Below, piece by piece: positions 8,976-17,644 of a stretch of 64,000 nucleotides of DNA. The stretch is from positions 62,001-126,000 of the forward strand of contig NZ_BAXZ01000006.1 in NCBI RefSeq assembly GCF_000684975.1. Reading direction: 5' to 3'. Below the pieces are notes generated by a model that searched no databases, was not told the origin of the DNA, and saw only the letters and a program-made list of their open reading frames with translations. The position numbers and the translations under genes are program-made. Source of the stretch: Paraburkholderia acidipaludis NBRC 101816. Lineage in GTDB: Bacteria > Pseudomonadota > Gammaproteobacteria > Burkholderiales > Burkholderiaceae. Positions within the stretch are counted from its first letter, which is position 1. Each line of letters begins with the position of its first letter.

Positions 8976-9581
8976 ATGAATGCTTCCTCTCTTTCTGGCC
9001 TGAGCCCGCTGCAACGGCGCAAGCGGACTGCCATCCTCGACGGCGCGAAAACCGTTTTTTTGAGCCAGGGTTTCGGCCTGGCAACGATGGACGACGTCGC
9101 GGCGGCCGCTGGCGTCGGCAAACAGACGGTCTACCGCCATTTCAAGTCGAAGGAGGCGCTCTTCGTTGGCCTGGTGAGCGCAATGTGCACTCAGGTGGGC
9201 GGAGTGCTTGCCGGCGCCCGGAACGAGCAATCCGCTGGCGCGCCCGAAGTCGAGTTGCGCGAGTTGGGATGGGTGTTGGCACAAATCCTGATCACGCCGG
9301 ATTATCTGCGGCTTTACCGTGCCATCGTTGCCGAGGCCGAGCGTCTTCCAGAACTCGGCCAGGTGTTTTACGAAAATGGTGCAAAGGTCGTGCGTGCCTT
9401 CGCCGCAAAAATTCTGCGAAAGCGATTCGATGAATCCACTGCTGCATTGCGGGCAGCGACATTCGTTCAGCTGGTGCTGGGCGACGCGTATCTGGAACTG
9501 TCAATTGGCTACAAGGTGCCCGATGTTGAAGCGCGCTTTGCGCTGCAGATCGACGAGGCGGTGACAGCAGCACTTCGCTAA
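8976..9581 (+). CDS. TetR/AcrR family transcriptional regulator
   Basis: 201 residues. The N-terminal helix-turn-helix (about residues 14-60) includes ILDGAKTVFLSQGFGLATMD and GVGKQTVYRHFKSKEALF, the canonical TetR_N pattern. The C-terminal part is the ligand-binding helical domain and resembles AefR/TetR_C-type members. It is divergent from the epimerase-DoxX pair, and the two related palindromes between them are its likely operators. It would repress both transcription units until a small hydrophobic ligand binds. The ligand is unknown. Confidence 0.9.
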   Translation: MNASSLSGLSPLQRRKRTAILDGAKTVFLSQGFGLATMDDVAAAAGVGKQTVYRHFKSKEALFVGLVSAMCTQVGGVLAGARNEQSAGAPEVELRELGWVLAQILITPDYLRLYRAIVAEAERLPELGQVFYENGAKVVRAFAAKILRKRFDESTAALRAATFVQLVLGDAYLELSIGYKVPDVEARFALQIDEAVTAALR

Positions 9582-9596
9582 CGGGGGCCGCACGGG

Positions 9597-9920
9597 ATGT
9601 CGAGCCACTGCATGCAGAGTGCAACAGCGCGTAGTGCGGGAAGCACGATCCGGGAATACATCGCTGCACATTCACCGTCAACCGCAAGGGCCGTGCGCCG
9701 CGGTTTATCGGCGATGCCTGGGATTCCCGGGCGACGAGTTCTCTCGCGGATGCCGGAGGTGATGATTTTGGGACGCACCGAAGGTCCATGCATTCTGGAT
9801 TGGGCAGATGCCGATAGACGAGTCGTTTCCGAACATGTCCGCAATTATTGGGTACTGGTAAGCGTTAAAGTCAAAGGCGTCCGGATTGGAGGAATTGGTT
9901 CCGCAAATCGCAGCGCATAA
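9597..9920 (+). pseudogene. Possible RelE/ParE-type toxin remnant
   Basis: An open frame of 107 codons contains IREYIAAHSPSTARAV followed by PGRRVLSRMPEVMIL. That resembles the helix (AxxxIxxYIAxxxPxAA) and strand (GRxGRVxGTRELVV) of ParE toxins. The N-terminal strand and the usual C-terminal VLRVLH strand are not recognisable, no antitoxin gene is adjacent, and no SD is seen. It may be a decayed toxin or a chance match. Confidence 0.25.
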
Positions 9921-10014
9921 GATTGGAGCTGAGAACTGAATGCGGCGCTCACTCCGATTTGGCTCGTGTATACACGAATCCGTATCTATTCAGAGTCAAC
10001 CAAGAGGCAGGAAA

Positions 10015-10206
10015 GTGAAGGGAGATCATACGGAGAGTCCGCTTTCGCTATCCGCGTTGAGCGTGCTGGTGACATTTGCACACCTTGGAAAGTTGGAGCA
10101 AGACTGCTTGCTGACAGAGGTGAACAAGTATTTGCTTGCATCGCCTGCTCAACAGCGCACGATAGTTGCTGGATGGACAATCGGTGCGGGGCAGAAAAGC
10201 AATTAG
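10015..10206 (+). CDS. Small hypothetical protein
   Basis: 63 residues from GTG 10015, with AGGCAGGA immediately upstream as a plausible SD. An upstream ATG at 9940 in the same frame is less likely. The sequence has an amphipathic helical look (SLSALSVLVTFAHLGKLEQD and LLTEVNKYLLASPAQQ), lacks a signal peptide, and belongs to no family I recognise. It lies upstream of an RcsB-like regulator but is separated from it by about 360 bases. A real small gene is likelier than not, but the call is weak. Confidence 0.45.
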   Translation: MKGDHTESPLSLSALSVLVTFAHLGKLEQDCLLTEVNKYLLASPAQQRTIVAGWTIGAGQKSN

Positions 10207-10565
10207 TTTGCGATTGCCGGGGGTGAGGAGTCAGCAGGGTGTGCTTGCTGATTTCCTGTGCGGAAAAATCTTGTAGGTCTAAATGTTTGCATTCCTTGTT
10301 GAATATTGGGCCGACATTGGCAGATTCAGCAATGACATAGCGGATATGCCGGCACGGCGTCTGTCAGATTTGCGTCGGCAGTGACGGAGTGTTATTGCTG
10401 GCGGGTCGATTCGTATTGGGTCGGGCGTAACCAAGCCTAGGAAAACGCGCGGTATCTGTGTCAGAATCTCCGTAAACCGTACATGTCTGGTGCGGCGGAG
10501 GGGTTGGTGCGGCTACGTTTAGCGTTTTTATGTTCTCGGGGCTCCGTCCTCGGGACGGGGGCGTT
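10207..10565. other. Intergenic region upstream of the response regulator
   Basis: About 360 bases without a convincing gene. The stretch is relatively AT-rich around 10260-10330 and probably holds the promoter of the two-component operon. I found no clear terminator, operator dyad or RNA gene. Confidence 0.4.
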
Positions 10566-11297
10566 ATGAAAATCGACCTGCTTGTTGCTGACGACCATCC
10601 AACTGTACTCGTGGGGGTTCTTCACGAGATCTCCCGTGTGCCAAGCTTCAATGTCATTGGCACTGCAAACAATTCAACAGAAATCGTAGAGACGCTGAAG
10701 TCATCGCACTGCGATATCCTGGTGACCGATTATTCGATGCCGGGCGGCGAGTTCGGCGACGGATTAATGCTGCTGGCTTTTCTGGCAAGGCGTTTCCCCG
10801 ATGTCAAGGTCGTGGCTTTCACGATGATGGACAACATAGCGATGGTGCAGGAAATGCGCAAAGCAGGTATCCGAGCCATCGTCAGCAAGAGAGACGAAGC
10901 ACGACACCTGATTACCGCAATTAACGAGGTCTACGCAGGGGCGGAATATTTTTCGCCTAGTGTAAGCAATGTGCTGGGCGTGAAGCAGAATCCCCATTCT
11001 GTCGTTGAATCGCCGGTCGACCGGTTATCGCCCAAAGAGCTGGAATTCCTCCGTCTCTTTGCGTCAGGTTATTCGGTGGGGCAGATAGCCGACAATTTGC
11101 ATCGCAGCAAGCAAACCATTAGTGGGCAAAAAGTCAGTGTCAAGCGCAAGCTTGGCTTGACGCGGGACGCGGATTTGTTTCGGTACGCTTTCGATTCCGG
11201 CCTGGTCATGGGGCGGGAGGGCCGCCAAGATGCGGACGTCGCCGGCGCGGGTGGGACCGGGGGGGAGGAAGCGCCCGCGGCGGAGAGTGATGAGTGA
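10566..11297 (+). CDS. RcsB-like response regulator (REC + LuxR-type HTH)
   Basis: 243 residues from ATG 10566. An upstream in-frame ATG at 10530 is less family-like. The receiver has the acidic pair in VADDHP (D9, D10), phospho-acceptor D55 in LVTDYSMPGGEFGDG, and a conserved Lys in IVSKRDE. The insert after the phospho-site (GGEFGDG) and the linker match Enterobacterial RcsB more than NarL. The C-terminal HTH reads LSPKELEFLRLFASGYSVGQ and KQTISGQKVSVKRKLG. The tail after about residue 215 is acidic, Gly/Ala-rich and non-conserved. The hybrid kinase begins about 100 bases downstream on the same strand and is its evident partner. Confidence 0.88.
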   Translation: MKIDLLVADDHPTVLVGVLHEISRVPSFNVIGTANNSTEIVETLKSSHCDILVTDYSMPGGEFGDGLMLLAFLARRFPDVKVVAFTMMDNIAMVQEMRKAGIRAIVSKRDEARHLITAINEVYAGAEYFSPSVSNVLGVKQNPHSVVESPVDRLSPKELEFLRLFASGYSVGQIADNLHRSKQTISGQKVSVKRKLGLTRDADLFRYAFDSGLVMGREGRQDADVAGAGGTGGEEAPAAESDE

Positions 11298-11400
11298 GTC
11301 CGGCAACGGGGATTGTTGCGCCACTGTCCAGCGCGTAGCCACGCTGCACCACAACCGCTTCCGCTTGATTCAGGCAGATCAGCCAGCCTCGGGATAGGAC

Positions 11401-14400
11401 ATGCCCAAAATAAGCCGGTTTCGGCCACTGGCGGAACTGCGCCATTATCACCAGCTGGTGATGTTCGGCGGCGGGGTAGTCGTTACCGTCATGATTGTCC
11501 TGGCGTTTCTCGTCAACGTCGCATTGATGGCCAGGACCCAGATCGAGCACGAACGAGACCGGTTCACTGCCAACACGAGTCTCGTCATGGATACCATCCG
11601 GGTGGGCGAGACCTACGTCCGCACGTTGCTTGGCGCCATGGAACTGGCGTTGGAACAGAACAGAGTCGCGTCGCCGGAACTGGTGAAATCGTACGTTGAC
11701 GGCGGGTGCGTATTGCACGCTCCGGCAGTGTTGGGCGACGAAGCACTGCTCGTCGTTGGCCGGCCCGGGTGCCGGCAGTCGGATGCCGCGTTGCCGCGAC
11801 TTCTGGGGCTTGCTCTGGTGGAGCAGCAGATGGTCGCTATCGGCAGCATGTTGCCGGGCCGCGCGGCCGGGACAGCGTATTTCTATTATCGGGATGGCGA
11901 CTTCGTAGGGATGGTGGTCCGGCCTTCGCATGTCGCGGCACTGCTGGACCAGATCCGGCGCGATCGTTCGGCGCTGATGCGGGAAATACGCGTTGAAACG
12001 ACGATACCTGAGCCGCCCGATGGGAGCGAACAGGCCGGGGTCTTGTCGCGCAAACTGGAGTGGCTGCCTCCCCATGTGGATCCGCTATCGGGCGAAACGG
12101 CTGTTCGCCTGGGCGGCGTCGTGCTGGATAACGGCCTCCCGTTCGCAAGGGTGGAAGTCGAATACCCGTCCCGGGTCCTGCTTCGCGCCGTGGCTTCCAG
12201 TCTGAGCCCGGGCGACGGAGACGTCGGACAGGGAACCTATCTGATATCCGATCCCGCCGGGCAAACGATGATGATCACGACGACATCCGGCAAGGAGTGG
12301 GTGTCCGTGTCGCCGTCCGGGGGCCTGGCGGTCCGGCAGACCGGCGATCATAAGGGGCTGGGCGATCTCGCGGGACATCTGGTCAGCTTCTCGCAAAGCC
12401 TTGGCGACACGGGATGGACGTTGACCTACGTCTTTTCCTGGCAGCGCATTGTCGAGGCCATCGCGAAGCACGTGCTCATCGCGGCCTACGCTTCGTTTGC
12501 GATTCTGTTGACGCTCTGGACGGCCTTGCTTCTCTTGATGAAGCGGTATTTCAAGCCCATCATGGATCAGTCCGGCCGCGTGTTCGAAAGCGAGCAACTG
12601 AGCCGAACATTGATAGAAACGGCGCCGATAGGCCTGAGTTTGATCGCAAGGGATAGCGGCGCTTCGCTTCTGAGCAGCCCCACCATGTTCAGGGTGGGGG
12701 ACGCGGCGGTTGCGGCGCTTCTGGCGCAGGTGCACAAGGGGGAACTCGTGCTGCCGCCGGTGGGGCGCAATGGAGCGCAGAGAATCGTCAAACCGGTCGA
12801 GATCGAACTGGACTCGCCATCGGGCGGCACGAAAGTCTATTCCGTCAATGTCTCGTCGGCCCGATATCTCGGCCAGGACATCCTGGTGGCGGCGTTCTCC
12901 GACATTACCGAACAGAAGCAGCTAGAGACTTATCTCCAGGAAGCGAAGCAGGCGGCAGAGTCTGCCAACGCGGCGAAGTCCACCTTTGTGGCGATGATCA
13001 GCCACGAGATACGGACGCCGTTGAGCGCGATCATCGGTAATCTCGAATTGCTGGGGGATTCGCCGCTGAATCAGCTGCAACGGGCCCGGCTGGCGACGAT
13101 ACGCGCATCATCCGCCGGACTCCTTAATATTATCAACGACGTGCTGGACATTTCGAGAATCGGGTCCGGGCAAATGAACCTGGAGACCGTTCCGTTCAAG
13201 GTGGTGCCCGTTATCGAGCAGGCCCTCATGCTGTTCTCGCCCGTAGCCGCCGGCAAGGGAATCATGCTGGTGAGCGAGATCGACATGGATATCGCGCAGG
13301 AAATCATTGGCGATGCCAACCGGCTGGGGCAGGTCATTCACAATCTGCTCAGCAATGCCATCAAGTTCACCGCAACGGGCAGGGTCAAGGCGGTGGCGAG
13401 GATCGACGCCGGTCAGCACGCTCTCGTGATCGAGGTTCTGGATACCGGCATCGGCATGACGAAAGCGCAGATGAGCCGGATATTCGAGCCGTTTGTCCAG
13501 GCCGATGCGTCCGTGGCCAGCCGGTTCGGCGGCACGGGCCTTGGGCTTTTTCTGTGCCAGTGGTTCGTCCGCGCGATGTCGGGCAGCCTGGCCGTGGAAA
13601 GCAGCGTGGGCGTGGGGAGCCGCTTTATTGTGCAGCTGCCGCTTGGCGATCAGGTTCGTATTGCCGCCGGTACGTCGGGGCTGCATGGCAGAGCCCTGTT
13701 TCTGGTGACTTCGGATGAGTGGTGTGCGTGGGCCGTGCCCCATCTTCAGCGTTGGGGGTTGTCGGTTCTGCACCAGCGGCGCCTGGATTCATTGGCGAGC
13801 GACGAAGTGAGCCAATATGACGTGGTCGTACTCTGCAACGGCGGGTCGGCCTGGACGCAGGACAATGAAGACCGGATCGTCGACGCTGCGAAGTGGATCG
13901 TGGATTGCCAGATTGATGCGCCGGCCCGCCCGGTGCAGACGGGAAAGCTGATCACGGTTTCGACCAGCTCGATTACCGCGCTGCATGACGCCGTGTGCAT
14001 GGCGTTGGCCGGGGGCCTCCATCCTGCCGCGGGTCTTGCGACCGTCGAGCCTGACGACGAGGGAACGGCCAGGCGCCCAGCATTGCGTCGGCCCGTTCGC
14101 GTACTGGCAGCGGAAGACAATCCGGTCAACGCGCAATTGCTGGCCGACCAGTTGGAGAAGCTGGGCGCCGACGCACGGGTGGTCAATTCGGGGACGGCGG
14201 CGTTGGCCGAGCTGCGCTCGAAACCATGGGACGTCCTGCTTACGGATCTCAACATGCCCGACATGCGCGGGGATGAGGTGTGCGCCGCCGCGCGCGCGGC
14301 GTTGCCGGATCTGCCGAGTTTCGTGATCACGGCACAGGCAACGGCTGACGAACGGGAGCGGTGCGTGCAGGCCGGCGCCACCGACATCCTCCTGAAGCCG

Positions 14401-14772
14401 GTATCCGTGCAGACGCTGTACAAGCTGTTGCGAGATCTGAACGTTTCGGAACCCGCTTCCATGGGCGAGCCACCTGAAGAGGTCGCGGAGTCGATTCCGG
14501 CCCATCTGCGCGCGAGCTTCGCGGCAACCAGCTCGAAATCCATCGAGTCGCTCCGCCGCGCGTGCGGCGATCACGACGAAGCGCAGATGCGCGCCGAACT
14601 GCATTCCCTGAAGGGCATGCTTTTCGTGACCGGGCTCAGAGCGCTGGCGGCCCGGTGCGAAGAGATGGAGGAGGCGCTAAGGCGCGGCGCCGCGGACTTG
14701 CGCGAGCCGCTAGAGGAACTCGCCGCGCAGCTTGCCGCGGTGCTCGCCGCTGGCGCTGAAAGTGCCGGTTAG
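11401..14772 (+). CDS. Hybrid sensor histidine kinase with receiver and Hpt domains (RcsC/BvgS/EvgS-like)
   Basis: 1123 residues. Helix 1 (about 20-43) and helix 2 (about 357-381) flank a periplasmic sensor region of roughly 310 residues with no recognised domain. A short PAS-like region follows. The HisKA phospho-site is H535 in MISHEIRTPLSA. The ATPase has N-box HNLLSNAIKF, G1 DTGIGM, F-box FEPFVQ and G2 GGTGLGLFL. The receiver (about 899-1015) carries D949 in LLTDLNMPDM, and a C-terminal Hpt domain carries H1068 in LHSLKG. His-Asp-His in one chain, passing to the RcsB-like D55 upstream, makes a complete four-step phosphorelay. A region between kinase and receiver (about 755-890) looks like a degenerate second receiver. 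The fimbrial operon downstream is a candidate target. Confidence 0.92.
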   Translation: MPKISRFRPLAELRHYHQLVMFGGGVVVTVMIVLAFLVNVALMARTQIEHERDRFTANTSLVMDTIRVGETYVRTLLGAMELALEQNRVASPELVKSYVDGGCVLHAPAVLGDEALLVVGRPGCRQSDAALPRLLGLALVEQQMVAIGSMLPGRAAGTAYFYYRDGDFVGMVVRPSHVAALLDQIRRDRSALMREIRVETTIPEPPDGSEQAGVLSRKLEWLPPHVDPLSGETAVRLGGVVLDNGLPFARVEVEYPSRVLLRAVASSLSPGDGDVGQGTYLISDPAGQTMMITTTSGKEWVSVSPSGGLAVRQTGDHKGLGDLAGHLVSFSQSLGDTGWTLTYVFSWQRIVEAIAKHVLIAAYASFAILLTLWTALLLLMKRYFKPIMDQSGRVFESEQLSRTLIETAPIGLSLIARDSGASLLSSPTMFRVGDAAVAALLAQVHKGELVLPPVGRNGAQRIVKPVEIELDSPSGGTKVYSVNVSSARYLGQDILVAAFSDITEQKQLETYLQEAKQAAESANAAKSTFVAMISHEIRTPLSAIIGNLELLGDSPLNQLQRARLATIRASSAGLLNIINDVLDISRIGSGQMNLETVPFKVVPVIEQALMLFSPVAAGKGIMLVSEIDMDIAQEIIGDANRLGQVIHNLLSNAIKFTATGRVKAVARIDAGQHALVIEVLDTGIGMTKAQMSRIFEPFVQADASVASRFGGTGLGLFLCQWFVRAMSGSLAVESSVGVGSRFIVQLPLGDQVRIAAGTSGLHGRALFLVTSDEWCAWAVPHLQRWGLSVLHQRRLDSLASDEVSQYDVVVLCNGGSAWTQDNEDRIVDAAKWIVDCQIDAPARPVQTGKLITVSTSSITALHDAVCMALAGGLHPAAGLATVEPDDEGTARRPALRRPVRVLAAEDNPVNAQLLADQLEKLGADARVVNSGTAALAELRSKPWDVLLTDLNMPDMRGDEVCAAARAALPDLPSFVITAQATADERERCVQAGATDILLKPVSVQTLYKLLRDLNVSEPASMGEPPEEVAESIPAHLRASFAATSSKSIESLRRACGDHDEAQMRAELHSLKGMLFVTGLRALAARCEEMEEALRRGAADLREPLEELAAQLAAVLAAGAESAG

Positions 14773-15129
14773 CTCTATCGGGCTGTAGTTCTTACCGGCA
14801 GTTCTCTCCAGAACGCAGGATCGCGTTTCCGGACAAGTCAGGACCAGGCGCCGGCTCTCCGGGAATAGCATCATTACGTTATTGCTGACTTTTCGATGCA
14901 CAGCAACGCGTGATACACGCGCCCCTGTTCGCTTTATGAAAGCGCGCCCTGCGCTTCCTTCTCTTGCATTGGCTCGCAGCCAATTTGCGAGTGAACAAAA
15001 TCGCCAGATATTCCAGGTGATGTAGCGATTAATCAGAAACGGCAGGATAACAACCGACAGCGAAGTCGGTCAATTTGCTTTCTGAGAACGCTATCCGGCA
15101 CTGATCGCGGTGCCGGCACATGGGAATTC
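14773..15129. other. Intergenic region between the hybrid kinase and the small membrane protein
   Basis: About 360 bases of lower GC. No gene with a plausible SD, no tRNA and no clear hairpin with a U-tract was found. Presumably it contains the end of the two-component transcript and a promoter for the next gene. Confidence 0.35.
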
Positions 15130-15523
15130 GTGCTGAAAATGGACGCTGCGAAAACAACCTATTACGAAGAAAGGAATATCACGGTTGCAGTAATGTGGAT
15201 GATTGCCGCCGGATTTGTATTTATATTCGGATCGTGCGCGGCACTGCTGTACCTTGGTTTTCAGCCCCAATTTACGCCGGTCCTCAACGGATATCTGGCA
15301 ACGAAAACCGTGACCTACCATGTGGGCTGCTCCGGTTCCACGCAAGATGCCAGCGCGTGCCTGGCAAAGGCGCTCGATACCTGCGGGCGCAAAAAAAAAT
15401 GGCACTCAAACGCTTTATGTAAGAAAAATCTCGTCGAGCGGAGAAGGAAAGCCGGTCGAAATCGCCTTCATGTGCGAACAAGATGCGGGTTCCGGTGATG
15501 GAGCAAGCTCCGGACTGCGTTGA
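15130..15523 (+). pseudogene. Small single-pass membrane protein interrupted at an A9 tract
   Basis: The frame from GTG 15130 (or ATG 15139) encodes a cytoplasmic N-terminus, one transmembrane helix (about residues 20-43, VMWMIAAGFVFIFGSCAALL) and an extracytoplasmic part with several cysteines (HVGCSGS, DASACLAK, LDTCGR). At nine adenines (15391-15399) this frame turns into basic nonsense ending at 15498. Removing one A joins it to a frame reading NGTQTLYVRKISSS and VEIAFMCEQDA, with a stop at 15523. The restored protein would have about 131 residues. The break may be a real frameshift, a phase-variable or slippage site, or an assembly error. No family is recognised. Confidence 0.55.
15391..15399 (+). 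repeat. A9 homopolymer, candidate slippage site
   Basis: Nine consecutive adenines sit exactly where the reading frame of the small membrane protein is lost. Eight would restore it. It is the longest such run inside an apparent gene that I noticed here. Confidence 0.6.
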
Positions 15524-15873
15524 GCCGACGGTTGAAACCGGGTTGGATAATGGTTCGCTGCGCGAGTTTAGAAATTTGCATTTTTTAAACTTTAAGCAAT
15601 TCTGGTCGAATTATTGTCACCGATAAAATATAAAAAATGAAAAACCTGGGTAACTGAAGGCTGTTTCCATACTAGTCTTGATCCCGAAAGCTGCTCATCC
15701 TTCGATAATTCTATTGGTCCCGAGATTGAGGGGCGAAGAAACCAGACCCGTAGATTCAACGCGGCTCCCGGTAGTAAATCGCTAATTGATAGATGCGGTT
15801 GATGCCATTCGGTGGAATCGATTGAATGGATCTGGTCATTTTAAAGACGATGAAAATTCAGGAAAGTTTGAAA
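15524..15873. promoter_or_regulatory. AT-rich leader upstream of the fimbrial operon
   Basis: About 350 bases with runs of A and T around 15575-15640, unlike the GC-rich surroundings. It should contain the fimbrial promoter. I cannot fix a -35/-10 pair with confidence, and I see no invertible-element repeats. An IHF- or H-NS-type control region is possible but unproven. Confidence 0.4.
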
Positions 15874-16437
15874 ATGAAGAAGATCGCTATTGGCACGATC
15901 GCTGCTGCGATGGGTCTGGCTGCTGCTGTTGCTGCGCACGCCACTCCGGCAAGCAACGGTGGTGTGCTGACCATCAATGGTACGCTGACGTCCAACACCT
16001 GCACGGTGAGCGGCAACGGCCAGGGCACCAACTTCGCAGTGACGCTGCCGACCGAATCGGCTTCGGCACTCTCGGCCGCCGGTTCGACCGCTGGCGCAAC
16101 GGGCTTCAACATCGCCCTGACGAACTGCACGCCGGGCATCAACAACGTGCACACGTTCTGGGAATACGGCTCGACGACGCTGGCCGACGGCAATCTGGAG
16201 AACACCCTCTCCGGCGCCAATGCCGCCACCGGCGTGGAAGTGCAGCTGCTCGACTACAACAACGGTTCGAAGGTCATCGACGTGAGCAAGGCCGACGGCG
16301 CGCAGAACTCGCAATCGGTCGCAATCGTCAGCAACGGCGCGACCCTGCAGTACGCAGCGCAATACTTCTCGCCGGCCGGCAGCGCAGCTGCGGGCCAGGT
16401 GACGACCAACGTTACGTACTCGATGGTCTACCAGTAA
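15874..16437 (+). CDS. Major fimbrial subunit (type 1-like pilin)
   Basis: 187 residues from ATG 15874, which follows AGGAAAG at a suitable distance. In-frame ATGs at 15826 and 15850 would lengthen the signal peptide unnaturally. The signal peptide (MKKIAIGTIAAAMGLAAAVA, cleaved after HA) is followed by a donor-strand segment (GGVLTINGTLTSNTC). The conserved pilin disulfide (SNTC and ALTNC) and the C-terminal YSMVYQ with penultimate tyrosine are present. Subunits polymerise by donor-strand exchange into the fimbrial rod. First gene of the five-gene operon. Confidence 0.92.
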   Translation: MKKIAIGTIAAAMGLAAAVAAHATPASNGGVLTINGTLTSNTCTVSGNGQGTNFAVTLPTESASALSAAGSTAGATGFNIALTNCTPGINNVHTFWEYGSTTLADGNLENTLSGANAATGVEVQLLDYNNGSKVIDVSKADGAQNSQSVAIVSNGATLQYAAQYFSPAGSAAAGQVTTNVTYSMVYQ

Positions 16438-16685
16438 TCCACTGGTATGCGGACGGGGCGCCCGAGCGCCTGTCGTCCGCAACTGTTGGTCTCGAAAAAG
16501 CAGCTGTCGCAATACCTGATCCTCCGGGTTGGGGTAGGCCTGTGGGTTGGGTCTTGTGTGCAGCTGCTTCCTTTCGCGTGACCTTGTTTGTGTTGTCCGC
16601 ACTCAGATGCCAATGCCCGCACGGGTGGTGCCGCACGAATGCGCGAAACAGCATTTCACAGAATTTTGTTCTCTGGTTGAGCGTC

Positions 16686-17441
16686 ATGAATATCCGAAAA
16701 CTTCTCAGCAGCGCCATGGCCGCAGGTGCGCTGGTTCTGGGCGCGATGGTGCCCGCCATGTTACCTGTTGCGGCGCATGCATCGGTCGTCATCGCGGGTA
16801 CGCGCGTGGTCTATAACGCTACGGATAGCGAAGTGACGCTCAAACTCTCCAACGCCGGCCAGTCGCCGGCGTTGACCCAGGTATGGCTCGATAAGGGCGA
16901 CCCGAAGGCCGACCCGAGCAAGCTCGATCTGCCTTTCATCCTGACGCCGCCGCTCGCACGCATCGATCCGGGCAAGTCGCAGACCATCCGCATCGCCTAT
17001 ACCGGCGAAGCCCTGCCGAAGGACCATGAAACCCTGCTGTGGTTCAACCTGCTCGAAGTGCCGCCCAAGCCTACGGCGGATCAGGCAGGCGATAACTACG
17101 TGCAGCTTGCGTTCCGCTCGCGCCTGAAGTTCTTCTTCCGTCCGGCGGGTCTGCCGGGCAGGGCCGACGATGCACCGGACAAGCTCACGTGGCACGTGGG
17201 CGATAAGGACGGCAAGCCTGCGCTGCTGGTTTCGAATCCCACGCCCTATTACGTCACGATCATCGAAGCCCATGTGGGCGAGGGCGCACATGCACCGAAA
17301 TTCGATGAAGGCGACATGGTGGCGCCCGGTGGGCAGACCGCGTTGCCGCTCTCGGCTGCTGCCGGAGCGGGGGGCAAGGTGAGTTTCACCACCCTTAACG
17401 ACTACGGTGGCCCGATCAAGCACGAGGCGGCACTCCAGTAA
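16686..17441 (+). CDS. Periplasmic fimbrial chaperone (PapD/FimC-like)
   Basis: 251 residues with a 32-residue signal peptide ending in AAHA. The first immunoglobulin-like domain contains GTRVVYNATDSEVTLKL, the proline-rich FILTPPLARIDPGKSQTIRI block and LWFNLLEVPPKP, all PapD-type signatures. QLAFRSRLKFFFRP supplies the G1 strand that primes pilins. The second domain (about 160-251) holds NPTPYYVTI. It binds nascent pilins in the periplasm and delivers them to the usher encoded next. No strong SD is visible; the gap after the pilin gene is about 250 bases. Confidence 0.93.
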   Translation: MNIRKLLSSAMAAGALVLGAMVPAMLPVAAHASVVIAGTRVVYNATDSEVTLKLSNAGQSPALTQVWLDKGDPKADPSKLDLPFILTPPLARIDPGKSQTIRIAYTGEALPKDHETLLWFNLLEVPPKPTADQAGDNYVQLAFRSRLKFFFRPAGLPGRADDAPDKLTWHVGDKDGKPALLVSNPTPYYVTIIEAHVGEGAHAPKFDEGDMVAPGGQTALPLSAAAGAGGKVSFTTLNDYGGPIKHEAALQ

Positions 17442-17644
17442 TACCACTGCGCGTTCGATTTCAGGGCGCGCGAATTCCATGTAATCAGGATTCCAAAGTA
17501 ATTCTCAACTGAGCATTGCCGCGGATAGGCTTGAGTCGCGCTAAGCGAACAAAACCAGTAAAACGCTGCGAGGTAGAAGGTCCACGAGCCGGTGACTCGA
17601 CGCCCCGGTTGGGGCAGTGCTGCCTGCGGACCTTGATCAGAACC

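Noticed and set aside
9578..9844. Minus-strand 88-codon frame opposite the possible ParE relic
   Set aside because: No start signal and no family. The plus-strand reading has at least weak similarity to a toxin.
15786..17441. A 551-codon frame joining a leader to the fimbrial chaperone
   Set aside because: The first 300 codons are an out-of-frame reading of the pilin gene. The chaperone signal peptide begins at 16686.
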